Assembly (NCBI GenBank): GCA_964035015.1
Contig: CAXIUP010000120.1
Coordinates: forward strand, 186,001 to 250,000
DNA: 64,000 nucleotides
From: Corallium rubrum
Taxonomy: Eukaryota > Cnidaria > Anthozoa > Scleralcyonacea > Coralliidae
Direction of reading: 5' to 3'
A model generated the notes under the pieces. The model had not been told where the DNA came from. It did no database searches and saw nothing but the letters and a program-made list of their open reading frames with translations. Shown piece after piece: positions 35,421-47,725 of this stretch (within the stretch, counting starts at the first letter, position 1; every line of letters starts with the position of its first letter). The translations under genes were made by a program, and so were the position numbers.

Positions 35421-37203
35421 CCTGTAAGTATAAAAAATGGACTACAATACTTATTCGATAATGACTGAACTAATAAATTGCTCTTTTCTTTTCTTTTCAT
35501 TTCAGATTATCTATTTTTAATTTTGGTTGCACAAAGATTTTTTACAATGATTTTCTTTTACTTTTACAATATATTTTTTTCTGGAATAAATTGATTATTG
35601 ATGATTATATGTACGCATGCATTTAATTAAATGTTAATGTTTTTTTCTTCTTGTTTTTTTTTTACTTCTATTTCATCACTTGTAAACATTTCTAATACAT
35701 ATATACAATAATACATAATACATGTTTACAATAATAAAAAATGTCAACTGGAACGCTGGTGTTGAAGTTGTTTGTCTGGTTTTGTGCAACCTCGAAAGAT
35801 TGCAGATGTTGATTGAATGTCAGTTATCTTCAAAGACAAGTGAGAACCGGTCTGGTTAGCGTTGTATGGATAAATCGCTGCAAAGTTATGCTTATTTGAA
35901 GTTCGGTCTGTAAAATACTTGAAATATGAATGAGATCTGACTTAGCTATCCTTAGCTTTTATATTATTTTACCGAATTGATCCCAAATCAGTAATTTTAC
36001 GATTTTAATGACCTCAATTATAAATACTGCGAAATACTGTGAATTATAAATGCGAAGTTTAATAAAATAAAATAATAAAATAAAATAAATTTTTTGGGCC
36101 ACATCATTTTGTGAATAGTACTGAAATGTGATCTCTGCTAGCCAGTTTTTTTTTACATTGTGAGGGCAGTCGTTGTGGCTTCTCACATGAGTCGTGCTTC
36201 CACACGATTTGCATTTTTTGCCACCGATGACTACATGTGCACCCAAAGGTGCAGTCACCACACCACCTGGGAGGACAACACCAGGTACATTGCCAGAAAC
36301 AAACACCAGAATCAAACCGATGCCTTTTGCCAGCACAACAGCATTTCACCGATTGAATGTTACGGGACTGCTTTTTGTGAAGAGCAATAAACTGACTCGT
36401 AAAGGAAGATTTGGTTTGAAGCTCTTGGAGTTTCTTGCCATGAGCCCTACCTACATCACCAGCACACAACATAACTTTGGATTCAAATTCATTAGGAAAG
36501 GAATATCTGAATCATAATGCAGATGAGGATTCAGCATCTTGCCAGTTTACTTCCACTACCATACCTTCTTCCTTGGCTTTGGCCCATAAGACCTGAGCCA
36601 AGTGAACCACTGCAGCCTTAGCTGTTCCCTGCCATAACTCCTCATCGCAAATTCTGCCTGCACCTCTCATTGGCAAATGCCCATAATAAATAAGACCACC
36701 TGTCAGATAATTTTTTGTGATAAAGGTGCAATTTTGACTGAAATACCCCCTGATTTGCCAACAACCATCACATGTAGTTACAGCACGAGACAAAGAACCT
36801 AAAACATCTGACGAGAGTTCTTTCATCTGACGCTTTGCATCATCACACATCTGGAAATCAAGATCTATAATTTTTAAATAAGGTTTTCAGAAACTATTCC
36901 TAACCCAAGACCCTTTCCTAGTGTTTTACGGTAACTAGCATAACCATGACCACTAACAAAAAATGCTAAGGATAAGGCTAAGGACACAATCTGGCTATTG
37001 GAACTTGGAGTTAGCTGACTGCTCTTGTAGCAAATTTCTTCTTTCCAACAGCCATTGCGGCGAAAGAGTAACTTCATGGAGCCTCCAAGGCCTTTCTTTT
37101 TTGAGGCAACAAGCACAAGCTTTCCTAAAAACATCATTTTTAAGTGAGAAGCAACAAAACAGAAATCTTATTTTGCATTTAAGAATTAGAAATTGGCTGC
37201 TTA

Positions 37204-37350
37204 TGTTTATAAATTAGTCTGATGCAAAAACGAGAGTGAGTTGAGAGAACTTGAAAGGTTATGTGAACCCGAGCCGTAGGTGAGGGTTTACATAAGTACT
37301 TTCAAATTCTCCCAAACTCAATTGAGTGTTTGCATCAGATTATATAAACA
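37204..37350. mobile_element. MITE with ~65-bp TIRs inside the transposase pseudogene intron
   Basis: Ends TGTTTATAAATTAGTCTGAT and ATCAGATTATATAAACA with inner matching GTGAGTTGAGAG/CTCCCAAACTCAA arms. Centre GAACCCGAGCCGTAGGTGAG. Confidence 0.75.
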
Positions 37351-37803
37351 CAGGGCATCCATTTTTTATGAAATTTGAAGATTAAGAAATGTGCCGTGAC
37401 GTTACAACGTGTTTCCATAGACTGATATAGCCATAAACACCATAACTGGCCACTGTGGCTGTGCGTATTTGCAACCTAGTTTATAATAATAAAACTTATT
37501 CACATCCATGCAAATGATCCAAGCATATCCATTTTAATTTACTTCTAGGTAGTAATGATACAATAAATAGTGAACTACAAAATTATACCTTTGCATTGTC
37601 GATGATTAGACGGACAACAGAAATATCGGTTGAATTCACCAACCAAAGAAACTATACTTGCGGCTGTTCCAACAAAAAGACTCTCGCTAATGCTTATCCT
37701 ACAATATATAGATAATTGTAAATAGTCAGTGATATTTATAGGTACGGTCCACATCATTTTATGAAAATGAAGTGCTGCGTAAACATTTTTCGATATAGCA
37801 AAG

Positions 37804-37940
37804 CGAAAAGGTGTTGAACTGCCGAGATTTTTAGGAGCAAAATACTGACGTTTCAGCAGTTTGCAACCTTTTCTCGCTTTTCTGATCGATACGTCTGAGT
37901 ATTTCGTTTCTAAAAACCTCGGCAGTTCACCATCTTTTCG
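37804..37940. mobile_element. MITE-like inverted repeat
   Basis: CGAAAAGGTGTTGAACTGCC on the left pairs with GGCAGTTCACCATCTTTTCG on the right; the pairing continues through AGATTTTTAG/CTAAAAACCT. Confidence 0.75.
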
Positions 37941-39129
37941 ATTTTCTACATTATTTTAAAGCTTTTTAAAAGTTGAGAAAATAGTTTTGTTTGAAGGAAT
38001 ATTTAGTTGACAGAAAAAGGAAGAATCGAAACATGATCCTGATTGCTACAGATGATGATTGCGAGTCAACACAGATATGCATTTTTCGAAAATTCTCTTC
38101 GCCAGTTCACATAACTATAAGAGTCTAAGTTGTTGATGATACGAAACCTATCTTGAGTGTAAACAGCTGCAGCATACAACTTATCCTATAGAACCTACAG
38201 AATAAGATACTTTTTTGGGCTGCTTAGGCATAATGAAGAAGGGATTGCTTCTAAATATGTTATTCGGCGGAAATGGGGTTTCAAGTTTATCACTTTCTGC
38301 TGTCTGTGGGCAAGTGCAATGCCAATGGAATGTAAAAATACACGAGTTCTTAGAAATTATAAAACCAAGTCCCATAATCTCGCATTTGTTTCAATCCTCC
38401 TAAAAAGGTTTTACTTTTTACATGCATAAACGAGCGCCTGCGAGTTATGTGCCCAATGCGCGTTCGTTCGATTCACATTTCAGCAAGTTACTGGCCGAAT
38501 AAAATCTGACAGTGATAAAAGTCGAAATACACAAACTTAGGCCATATTAGGTGGACATAATCCAAAACGTTTTTTACTTACTCTTCATTGCTGTCCAGAT
38601 CTTTTTCCTTGAAACTTTCTTCAGCTGGATCATATTCATTATCAGAATCTTCTGAATCAAGGTCAATATTTGCGCCGACCGAGTCATCGTCTTGATCACT
38701 ACCAGACATAACCGCAGAAACAGCTAGCGATTCTTTTCCCGTTGGGTCATCCAAGTTTTCCATACTTTCATCTTCTGTACCATTTCGAGCCTTCACTTTT
38801 CCCAAAGATAATTTTCTTTCAAATGTTTCTCGACGTCTTTTCCCGACTTAATCCCCCCCCCCCTTTGGATCGATGAACGAAACAATTGCTCGTTTCCGTC
38901 CACCACTCTCGTTTAACGCCCATCCGAGAGAAATAAGCTTCTCAGCGCTGAAATTCAGCCTCGATCCAGACCCAACTCCTCGCGAAGTATTTAATTCATT
39001 CCCAAAATTCAAATCATTCATATTCGCAGCCATGTCGCTTGAATATCACTTCGGAATGAGCGTCAACTAGCAATTAGCAATCAGCATGATGCTGACATAA
39101 TGCGGTGACGTCTAATTTTATAAATGTCA

Positions 39130-40267
39130 TCACCGACACCTAAGCGAACTGGTTAATCCCTTTTCCCGCGCTATTTCCCTGCACTAAAAATAGGGGTTAC
39201 AGTGCTTTTTTGTCCTTATTTGGGGATAAGTTATAACTATTGACCACTGACCTTTCACCGACGGCTCGCCAGAACATGGGGGAAACGTGGGGCATGTCGA
39301 AATAGACAATATTTTAGGTCCAAAAAGCTGTAATTTGAGGTAATATGGCTAAAATTTGATAAATTTTCATCAGTATAATGACCTAAACCTCCATATCTCT
39401 TTCTCTTTTCAATCAATTTGATCAAAATTTGGCCTGATTGTGCACAAGCCTAAAATAAAAAAATAATCTCGGAGTCCGCCGCTGTCCGCTTTAAAGATTT
39501 TGATTGGGAAGTGTTTGAATTTCTGTTATCTTGCCAAATAACGAAATGCTTGTAGATCAGCGACATTTAATCGGCTGATTGCGGACTCCGAGGATAAATC
39601 TTTGTATTCGTATGATAAGTAAGTCTTCTTTGTTTTAGTTCATAAAGTTCAAAGCAAAAGCTACAATCGACCATTCAAAATCGTTAATATGGAGATCAAA
39701 TTTCATTTCCCCACCCCCTGAACTGAAAAATTGTTTTTTAGTATTTCTTACAACTTAGACAGCACTAAATCTTGTTAAATCCATATTTAAAAGCGAATTT
39801 AAAAATTTTCAAATTCAGCCTCCAGTACCACCTTAATTGCCGAGACGAATTTAATTGGTGTGTCGAATTTAATCAAGTTATACGACGCAGTTTCAATTGG
39901 TCGAATAAAATTCAAACAATTAAATTCATCTGAACTAAATTCTTCTATTGTGCGACGTTTAGCGCAGGCCTCAGATAAACGATGTCTTCAAACCGCGACA
40001 ATCCCATTCACACATTTGATTTCACACAAAGATATTCGATACCCGCGCGAAGATTTCACTTGGCGCGTAGACTAATAATTCGCTATCAATCACAATTGCC
40101 ACTTCCGCGCCAAGAAATTCAGTAGTCGTAACATTTTTGGCTATATCTTGGTCGCTTTTTAATATTTTCAAAAAAAATTGCGGTAGTCGAGAGATTTTCA
40201 GTTTCTTAATGTAAATTGATAAAAATGTACAATGTGATGAAATCGGTGCTTTATCACATAATGTAAC
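39130..40267. other. Intergenic, no gene recognised
   Basis: No ORF with motifs. Two stretches near 39840-39960 repeat AAATTCATCTGAAC-like AAATT motifs without clear structure. Confidence 0.4.
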
Positions 40268-40437
40268 CTTAATAAATCGTTGCGCTATTGCAAACTACAA
40301 CTCTTCAAGCTTCTTCTTTGACAGACGCAAGGCGGTTCTCATGTTAGGCTACATCGCCTTTGGTTTTCGGTGTATCTATAGTGTATCGTTACAAGCTTGA
40401 AGAGTTTTAGTTTGTAATAGCGCAACCATTTATTACG
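40268..40437. mobile_element. MITE with ~44-bp TIRs
   Basis: TTGCGCTATTGCAAACTACA on the left and TAGTTTGTAATAGCGCAA on the right, both continuing into ACTCTTCAAGCTT and its complement. Confidence 0.8.
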
Positions 40438-40568
40438 CCACAAGCTCTCTTGATAAATAAAAATGATATTTTCGTAGCTGGAAGTTGCCGATATCGCATC
40501 AGGATAGTCGTCCACTGCGTGAAGAAAATTAACAAAAAACGCGCTTGCTCTACTTACTATAAAACGTA

Positions 40569-41855
40569 ATCCCCGAGACCGGGCGTAGGGCGGAAGGCCC
40601 GGAGCCCGGTGAGGGTACTAATCTCGACACGCGTGGAGTCAATTTACACGCGTGGACAAGCGTGATATGCGAACAATTTGCTGTTATCTGAATATTTGTA
40701 TGTGTGGACGGACCATGCGCGGTTAAGATTGTGGGACACTGGGAACAATACAGTTCTTGATAGAAAAGATTTGAACTAACAACATAATTTATTCTTGACA
40801 AAGACTTGAGAAAGGAGTTTTTGGGATGCGTACATCCTTTTCAAAAGAACAAAAACAAATAAAATACAACAGCAACTTGACTAGAAGGAAACTCGTTAAA
40901 CCGAAACTCGAAGGAAGGAAGGAAAAAGCAATAGTCAAATTAGAAAACTGAAAACCAACGAAGAAAAGGCGGAAAAGTTAATAAGCTTTAAAGTAAAAAT
41001 ATAATTCGAATTTCCCTGTTTAGATCCTATCACTGTTAATTTTGTTTTTTTATTTTGTGTGTCCTTGAAGTATTTTCAACATATCATATCCATTGCACGT
41101 TTTTGCTTGCCAATCCCCGTTGTATTTTTTTAACCTGCTGCCCTATCTTCTTTAAATAGTTTTCTTATTGTAAAACCACTTACAGTGATTAAGCGTAGCT
41201 TGTTTATAATTTGGCGTAAACCTAGGAAAAGGAACAATTTTTCTTCTGTAAAAAGTACAAATGCTGTTGAAATATTATTAACATGTCGGTGAAAACAGTT
41301 TCAGCACTTCAGATTTCAAAATAAAGAAAAATGTTTTCGTTATATTAGTTTAAAGGAAAATGCCATAAATGAATATAGCCGTGGCAGCCAACCAGGCAGT
41401 TGTTTGAGTAGTTTTCAATCACTTCAAAGCCTTTTGGAAAATTCACTGAATAGTTTTAGATTCTCAAAACAATGTCTTTTGTAAACATTTTTGATAAAAT
41501 GTTGACGCCAGCTTCAGTAGCCTGATTGAGATCAAACGCTGGATGCGACATGCAATTTTGTTTATCTCAATAATTTTTACGAAATATAATCCTAAAATTT
41601 TTCTGTTCTTCGTTACATTTTTCTTTAAAAATTTAGAGTTACGCTTTTTTATTTCAAATATTCTACTAGCTACTAGAATTAAAACTATATTTTGATCGTT
41701 CCGAGAAGAGTGGCTATTTCCAGGCCCCGCACAGTAAAAAAGAACGCAAGGGGGGGGGGGGGTTATTAACGTTTTCTAATCAGGGGGTATTTATAAAAAA
41801 AAATTGTTGAAGGGGGCGAGGGGTTGTTGCGTGTATGTATTTCTAGGTTAAATAA
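40569..41855 (-). repeat. GC-palindrome repeat family, long copy 2 (inverted)
   Basis: The reverse complement follows copy 1 (11270-12612) from CTAGAAATACAT through AAATAGCCACTC and CCCAGTGTCCCACA to the 3' hairpin. Here the hairpin reads (plus strand) CCGGGCGTAGGGCGGAAGGC, preceded by ATCCCCGAGA. The two long copies are diverged by many small indels, so they are not a recent duplication. Confidence 0.8.
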
Positions 41856-42361
41856 GACCTATGTATTATTTACCCGTTATTCCTGGTTCAAAAAAGAGAA
41901 AGAGAAGCTAGAATATGTTGTATGAAGGCTTGTTAGGAGGAGACAGTTTTATATATACGAAAGATTGCTATCTTGCATGTTGCTTGCGCTTCTTTTCAAA
42001 AAACGGCCCAGTGTGTTCGATGATAATGATATTTATTCAGGATACCCACAACACTGAAGTGTTTTTCAGTGGGCTCCTTCAATAATTATGTACAATAAAG
42101 TAACAATACAATGTCAAATAATACATACAAACTACAACACAATAACAATACAACGTATACAAAAAAACAAACAAAAAAAAGGATATGGACTTCTTCAACA
42201 ATTACAGAATGCGCCACCCTCCGCCACCAATGCCGAGCTCAGCTTCATATAAGTTCTACTGAAATACAAAAGCTATGCAAAATGGTTGAACCCGTCACCA
42301 TGGCGGAAAGTGACGCACCCCGCATTTACTAAAGTCGTCTATATTCTACATACGAAATATA

Positions 42362-42482
42362 ATAAGGTTAGATATGCTGCCGAAACAGAGAACGTAGTAG
42401 TCTAAGGCCCTTCGAGCGAAGGGCCTTCGCTCTAAACGTTAGACTCCTATGTTCTCTGTTTCGGCAGTATATCTAACCTTAC
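42362..42482. repeat. Foldback of a Penelope-like pseudo-LTR
   Basis: Left arm AAGGTTAGATATGCTGCCGA and its partner TCGGCAGTATATCTAACCTT continue through AACAGAGAAC/GTTCTCTGTT. The centre has the hairpins GGCCCTTCGAGCGAAGGGCC and GAGCGAAGGGCCTTCGCTC followed by TAAACGTTAGA. The same sequence, with CGAAACGTTAGA, occurs once at 58098-58160. Confidence 0.7.
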
Positions 42483-42580
42483 TAAAAATACATAAACACA
42501 ACAACCCCTCGCCCACTTTTACATGCTTTTTTGGAACACCCCACCCACCCACCCCCTGATTAGAATAAGCACTCCTGATA
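42483..42580 (+). repeat. GC-palindrome repeat family, 5' end only
   Basis: AAAAATACATAAACACAACA then CCCCTCGCCCACTTTTACAT matches the starts of the two long copies; the rest is absent. Confidence 0.6.
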
Positions 42581-43386
42581 TACAGCCAATATAAAAACAA
42601 ACAGATATAAAAACAAATGATATTAAATCCTTGGGATAATTATAGAATTTATGGATAGGGTGACAAAACTTATTTAAATCACTTAATGAAAGTTGAGCAT
42701 ATCAAAGCAAAAATTAGATTTCATTATTAAATTCTGGTTGTAAAAATTATATTGTTTTTAGGTTTCAAAAGGGATTATTTTTAGCAAGCCTTTAAATGGC
42801 TTGCCTATGCAATAGATGTTTTGCAAAGGCAAAATTAAAAGTTAACAGCTCAAAAATTACATTTATAATAGAGTCTGAGATAAAAACAATTCAGTAGAAT
42901 CAGATTCCAGAAAGAAGTATTAAACAGACCAACGTTTCAGTCGAAAAATTGGAAATACAGGCAAGAAAACCGACAAAGCCCATGCGTATTTTTAATAATA
43001 AATTACAAAATGCATGCAAAGTCAATGAAAAACATCACGTCCACGTAAGCCTAAGGTAGCGTTTTAAGTTAGCTTTAGTTAAGCTAACTTATTTTGGACG
43101 AGCAAAGGGAAAGCACGAAAACGTGAAGCTGGATATTGTTTTAGGACATAAGGACAAAATACAAATTACAAATCTCCTACCGTTAACTTAATTGAGACCA
43201 CTGAGTTGTTTACCATACGGCGTTTGGTTTCTTCAGGTTCTCCTGGTTTCGCTTCAAAATATATTAAACCGGCTGTTTGTATCCTTTTCTTCGTTGTTCA
43301 TTTTTATTATTTAAGTAGAGCAGGCTCCATTTAGTTAAACGAAAGCAAAATACTGACAGATTTATTAGTTTTCTTCGTCGCTAGTC

Positions 43387-43541
43387 ACCAGTGTCCAACT
43401 ATTCTTACCGCGTGACACCGTACCAAACATATATATATACAAATAAATAAACTATTTCTCAGATTTCGTCTCCCTTGCTTTTTCTACACGCATGTAAAAT
43501 GGACTCCACGCGTGTCGAGATTAGCACCCTCACCGGGGATT
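43387..43541 (+). repeat. GC-palindrome repeat family, 3' end copy 4
   Basis: CACGCATG, TAAAATGGACTCCACGCGTG, TCGAGATTAGCACCCTCACC, then GGGGATT. The terminal hairpin is deleted between two CCGG/GGGG words. Confidence 0.75.
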
Positions 43542-43606
43542 ATATTTCGATTGTTGTTTTTACACTGCCTACGCAGCACGCTACTTTTATTACTATATTC
43601 TACATA
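43542..43606 (+). repeat. Penelope-like pseudo-LTR fragment
   Basis: TATATTTCGATTGTTGTTTT and CTACGCAGCACGCTACTTTT match 58158-58210, where they follow the CGAAACGTTAGA part. Confidence 0.65.
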
Positions 43607-43653
43607 GTAGGTTATCGGATGTTATAGTTATAGTTTCTTTAGAAAAGTCTTAA

Positions 43654-44101
43654 AGTGCCACTAAGACGAAAAATCGACCATAAAATTTTGCGAAAATTTA
43701 ACTTCGACGAACTTTATTGGGATATAAATACCCCGTGTACAAAATTTGAACCGATATAAACCAATAGGTTTAAAGTTATAAACGTTTGAAATGCTGAAAA
43801 TTGCGTCCGCCCTTAAAATTTTCTTCACTGTGAATATTGATACATGAGAAGGGTTGTGACGTCATTTTCTTAACCCAAACTTGCGTGACAAAGGAAGAAA
43901 CAACGAGAGCGCATATAATTTGACAACAAAAATGTCGAATTCATCATCATTTAGTTGTTGTTCTGACTACGGATTGAAATGGAATCATCCAATGTATGTT
44001 TGGAGTATTGGTAGCCCATTTTGACAAATCTGGTTTCGGAATTTGCCAGAACGATGACTGTATTGCTTCGGCTGACGAGATCGATAATCGCCCAATACTA
44101 A

Positions 44102-44157
<56 letters not shown>

Positions 44158-46936
44158 TAATACATTTATATAGCGCTTATTCCTATTGGTGCTAAGCGCT
44201 TTACATAATAAAAACATAATAATCTATATCTAAAAAAAGTCATATTCAATAATAAAACAAAATATTAAAAAAAAGCAAGCTTAAATAGATAGGTTTTGAC
44301 AGAAGTTTTAAATTGAGTTAAATTTGAAGATTTCTTGATCGAAAGAGGCAGTTTGTTCCATAGTAGAGGTGCTGTGACGGAGAATGCACGTGAACCATAG
44401 GTGGACAGACGGAATCGTTTTTGTTGAAGGAGGCAAGCAGAAGATGAGCGGAGGTTTCTCTTGGGTGTGTAGTGCTGCAGTGGATCAAGGAGGTATATTG
44501 GTGCCTGGCCATTCAGAACTTTGTAAGTTAGAAGAAGAATCTTGAAATGGACACGATATTCAACAGGTAGCCAATGTAGATGCATGAGGTGTGGTGTAAT
44601 GTGATCATGCTTGCGTGCCAGCGTTATCAAACGGGCGGCAGCATTCTGAACATATTGGAGCTTTTGCAGGATATATTTAGGGATGCCATATAGTAGAGAG
44701 TTACAGTAATCAATTTTGGAGCTGACAAAAGCATGAACAAGTGTTTCGGCTGATTTAGAGGTCAGAAATTTCCTTATTCTTGCAATATTGCGTAGATGGT
44801 AAAATGCAGATTTGCATACGGAATTGACATGTGGAACCATAGACATGGTATTATCGAAGATGACACCAAAATTTCTTATAGAAGCAGCAGGCTCAATTTG
44901 ATCAGATCCAACAGATACTATAGAATTCTTAGGAGGCTGGCGATGTTTAGGATAGAAAATAATAAGTTCAGTTTTGTCACCATTGAGTTTCAGCTTGTTC
45001 TGGTTCATCCAGCTCTCAATGTCAAGTATACAGGCTTCGATGCGGCTGGTTGCACTGTCTTGTTCTATGTCACTGTTGAGACTGAATGTAGTATACAGTT
45101 GACTATCATCGGCATAGAGATGGGATGACATGTTATGGTTTTTGAGAATATCACCCAAAGGAGAGGTGTACAATAGGTGTAACATTGGACCCAGAACAGA
45201 CCCTTGGGGAACACCACATGTAACATTGTGAATATCAGACTTCACACCTTTGATATTCACAAACTGGGTGCGGTCAGTTAAGTATGATCTAAACCAATCC
45301 AAGGCTTTGCCGGTGATTCCAAATTTGCTCTGCATTCGATAAAGTAAAATGTCATGATCGACAGTGTCAAAAGCAGCTGAGAGGTCAAGCATTAAAAGTA
45401 CAACACATTTATTGTCATCAAGGGCACAAAGAATGTCATTTTGAACTCGGAGTAATGCAGTTTCGCAGCTGTGGTATTTCTTATATGCGGACTAGAAGGG
45501 CTCACATAGGTTATTTTCTTCAAGATAATGGTTTAAGCGAACTGCAACAACCTTTTCAGTTGTTTTAGAAGTCATTTTCAAAATAACAAGATATTGCCAA
45601 AGAAAAGTACAATAAATTTTCTACATAGCTGCAACATTTCAATTCTGACGTCGTGATTTCTTCTTGAGAAAGACAGCATTAGTCTGCTAGAGACAGGAAG
45701 AAGTTTTTCACGATGCGCTCGTTTGTATCTTTATGTGGTATGAATGTGGCTCTAGGCTTCTAGCTGACTAGCTTGTATTTGATGCCAGATGGTGAAGTCC
45801 GAAGAATGTCGCTGTAGACGCTGCTGGCACATAGAAATTCAAAGTTTGAGGGCATTTTTCTCATGTTGGAAATTATACAGTGACAGAAAAGAAAAAGTTA
45901 GAAAACTAGTTGGCCTCAGTATATATAATTCTGTCAAATTTGCATGAATGGCCTGTTGATGTGGCTCACAAAGCTGGCGCATCAATAATGTGTTTCAGCT
46001 TGTAAAATTGTTTTGGTTAAATTTCTTAGGTTTTCTACCGCTAAATATTTAGATTAGTATTTACGCTTTGTTGCTTTGCAAATCAGACTGTATATTTATT
46101 GAGTTTGCTTATATGCTATCTATTTTGTTACATCTAATAGCATTTCTTTTAAGTACTAATTAAAATACCAAATGAATTGTTAGTACATACATGTATTTTA
46201 TATATACAATTATACATCAAATTCAACCTTCATTGTCGTTTGCTTTACTTACATGATATACTTTATAATCTTAAATAAAAGTAAAGTGGAACTTACTATG
46301 TACCATGGTGGCATGGGATAGTGTGAGAGGACAAGAAATATTCGCTTTATTATTGGACCTCTTGGACCTCGAGACTGCTCTGCCTCCAAAGTTTTGTTAA
46401 TCTTTCGAATAGTAGGTACATTACTACGCTGAAAAACACTTGTTTGTAGTATAAGGGCGCTCTAAAAATCTTCATGGAAAATTGATTGGAACAAACTATG
46501 AATCATCGCGTGTTGGCGCATTATGTTCTGAACAAACCTAACCCAATTTGCTCGCAGGATTTGTCAATTGGGCTTATATGTTGCGCAATCCCTGCGGAAT
46601 AATCACATTCATTACTACAATCCTGTATAACTGTGTGCGTTGACGGCGTGATGGAATATTTTATTTTTCATTCACTGACAACCTCTTGTATTCTACAATA
46701 AGTCTACAGCATGAGATGTTGTTGTTAAGAAAATGACGTCAAAGGCCTTCTCGAGTTACACTAGAGTTGCACTTTGGAAATTTTAATGGCGGCCGTCAAA
46801 TTTAAGATTTCTAATCGCAATAACAGCGCCTCTTTTTTGAATTTCGAGTTAAGACTTCGTACAGTAGGTTGTAGATGGGTATACTTTACAATGATGAAAT
46901 AAAAACGATAGGTGAAAATTTCGTCTTAGTGACACT
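43654..46936. mobile_element. TTAA-flanked DNA transposon, non-autonomous, carrying a LINE
   Basis: Bounded by TTAA at 43650-43653 and 46937-46940. Ends AGTGCCACTAAGACGAAA and TTTCGTCTTAGTGACACT are inverted repeats; inner arms GAAGGGTTGTGACGTCATTT and AAAATGACGTCAAAGGCCTTC also pair. TTAA targets fit piggyBac or Kolobok. No transposase is visible. Removing the L2-like insertion leaves about 1.8 kb. Confidence 0.7.
44101..45590 (-). mobile_element. L2-like LINE, 5'-truncated, with (ATT)n tail
   Basis: Coding sequence on the minus strand runs from about 45585 to 44265: [53 protein letters not shown] (A), [20 protein letters not shown] (B), [12 protein letters not shown] (catalytic YADD), FGVIFDN and a C-terminus with [12 protein letters not shown] and [12 protein letters not shown]. 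One TAG at 45492-45494 (expected Gln) breaks the upstream part; the remaining 375 codons are open. The 3' UTR holds the TAAAGCGCTTAGCACC / AAGCGCTATATAAAT words typical of L2-type 3' ends, followed by (ATT)n. Confidence 0.88.
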
Positions 46937-46940
46937 TTAA

Positions 46941-47605
46941 ATTTATGTAGAGAATCAGCGTTTTTGCGGATACTGGTTGCTAAACCATATCCGCTATGTC
47001 ATGAGCGCGGTTGTGTGTTTGTGTGTACGAATGTTTTCGTCAATCACGTGTCAACGCAAACGACCAATAGCGGATCCGAATCAGCATACTTCAGAAGTCT
47101 TATTTGTATGTGCGAAGGGTTTATGAATGTGTACCAGAACAATGAATGGAAGATAGAAAGTTGAGTTTTGTTTCAGGTAATGAACATTTGCGCGCTATCA
47201 CAAGACGCCAAGAAACATATGACATGTCGACAGCTGACAGTGGGCTACTGGTCTGTCGGTATAAATTTCAACGGTTTTGAGAATTTTTGCGGATTGTCTG
47301 GTTTCGAAACAATATGTATTTCAGCATTTTAATACATTTTTTTTATGTACATGTATGTATGTACTGTTGTTTTATACTATAAATACAAGCGCGCGGTGAC
47401 TGCATATTTACATACAATACTTTCTCGTGTTCATCTCAGCATCACGTAATCAAACCATACAAGGTGTTTATACTCTGATAATTCCGGAACGCGTTTCGAC
47501 TTTCTCGCCTAAACGACAAGCTTTCCAAGGACGAAGAAACAGTGTCAGCGCTTGTTTGGCTGCGGATTAAAGATCTTTCTGAAATCTGAATGCCCTTTTA
47601 ACTAT
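46941..47605. other. Intergenic, no gene recognised
   Basis: Short ORFs only; a 66-codon ORF at 46964 has no motif. Confidence 0.4.
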
Positions 47606-47725
47606 TAAATGTTTGAAGTGTTTACGTGTTAGGCGCTCGGCCAAGATGTTTTAGCTATAGGTTTACACGCAGAAATCCACCGTGCTTGGCACTGTTTATG
47701 TTACATGTAGACGTATTCAATACTT

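Larger units (their letters stand above)
35990..39033 (-). pseudogene. Mutator-like DDE transposase gene, multi-exon, decayed
   Basis: Minus strand. An N-terminal exon (39033-38582) starts MAANMNDLNFGNELN, shifts frame in a poly-C run at 38853-38862, is acidic, and ends at a GTAAGT donor. The next exon, 37698-37589, reads SESLFVGTAASIVSLVGEFN and then CCPS with further Cys. The last, from 37124, reads LVASKKKGLGGSMKLLF, SLALSLAFFVSGHGYASY, TCDGCWQIRGYFSQNCTF, NYLTGGLIYYGHLPMRG and EVNWQDAESSSAL. An in-frame TGA follows at about 36516, then KVMLCAGDVGRAHGKKLQEL and a Cys-rich end CKSCGSTTHVRSHNDCPHN. This resembles the Mutator-like transposase domain of animal elements. Further frameshifts lie near 36880 and 36260. 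Family name by memory of motif wording only. Confidence 0.6.

Noticed and set aside
40569-40640. tRNA- or SINE-like origin of the GC-rich end of the dispersed repeat
   Set aside because: No convincing box A/box B pair or cloverleaf could be drawn by eye; the hairpin explains the GC content.
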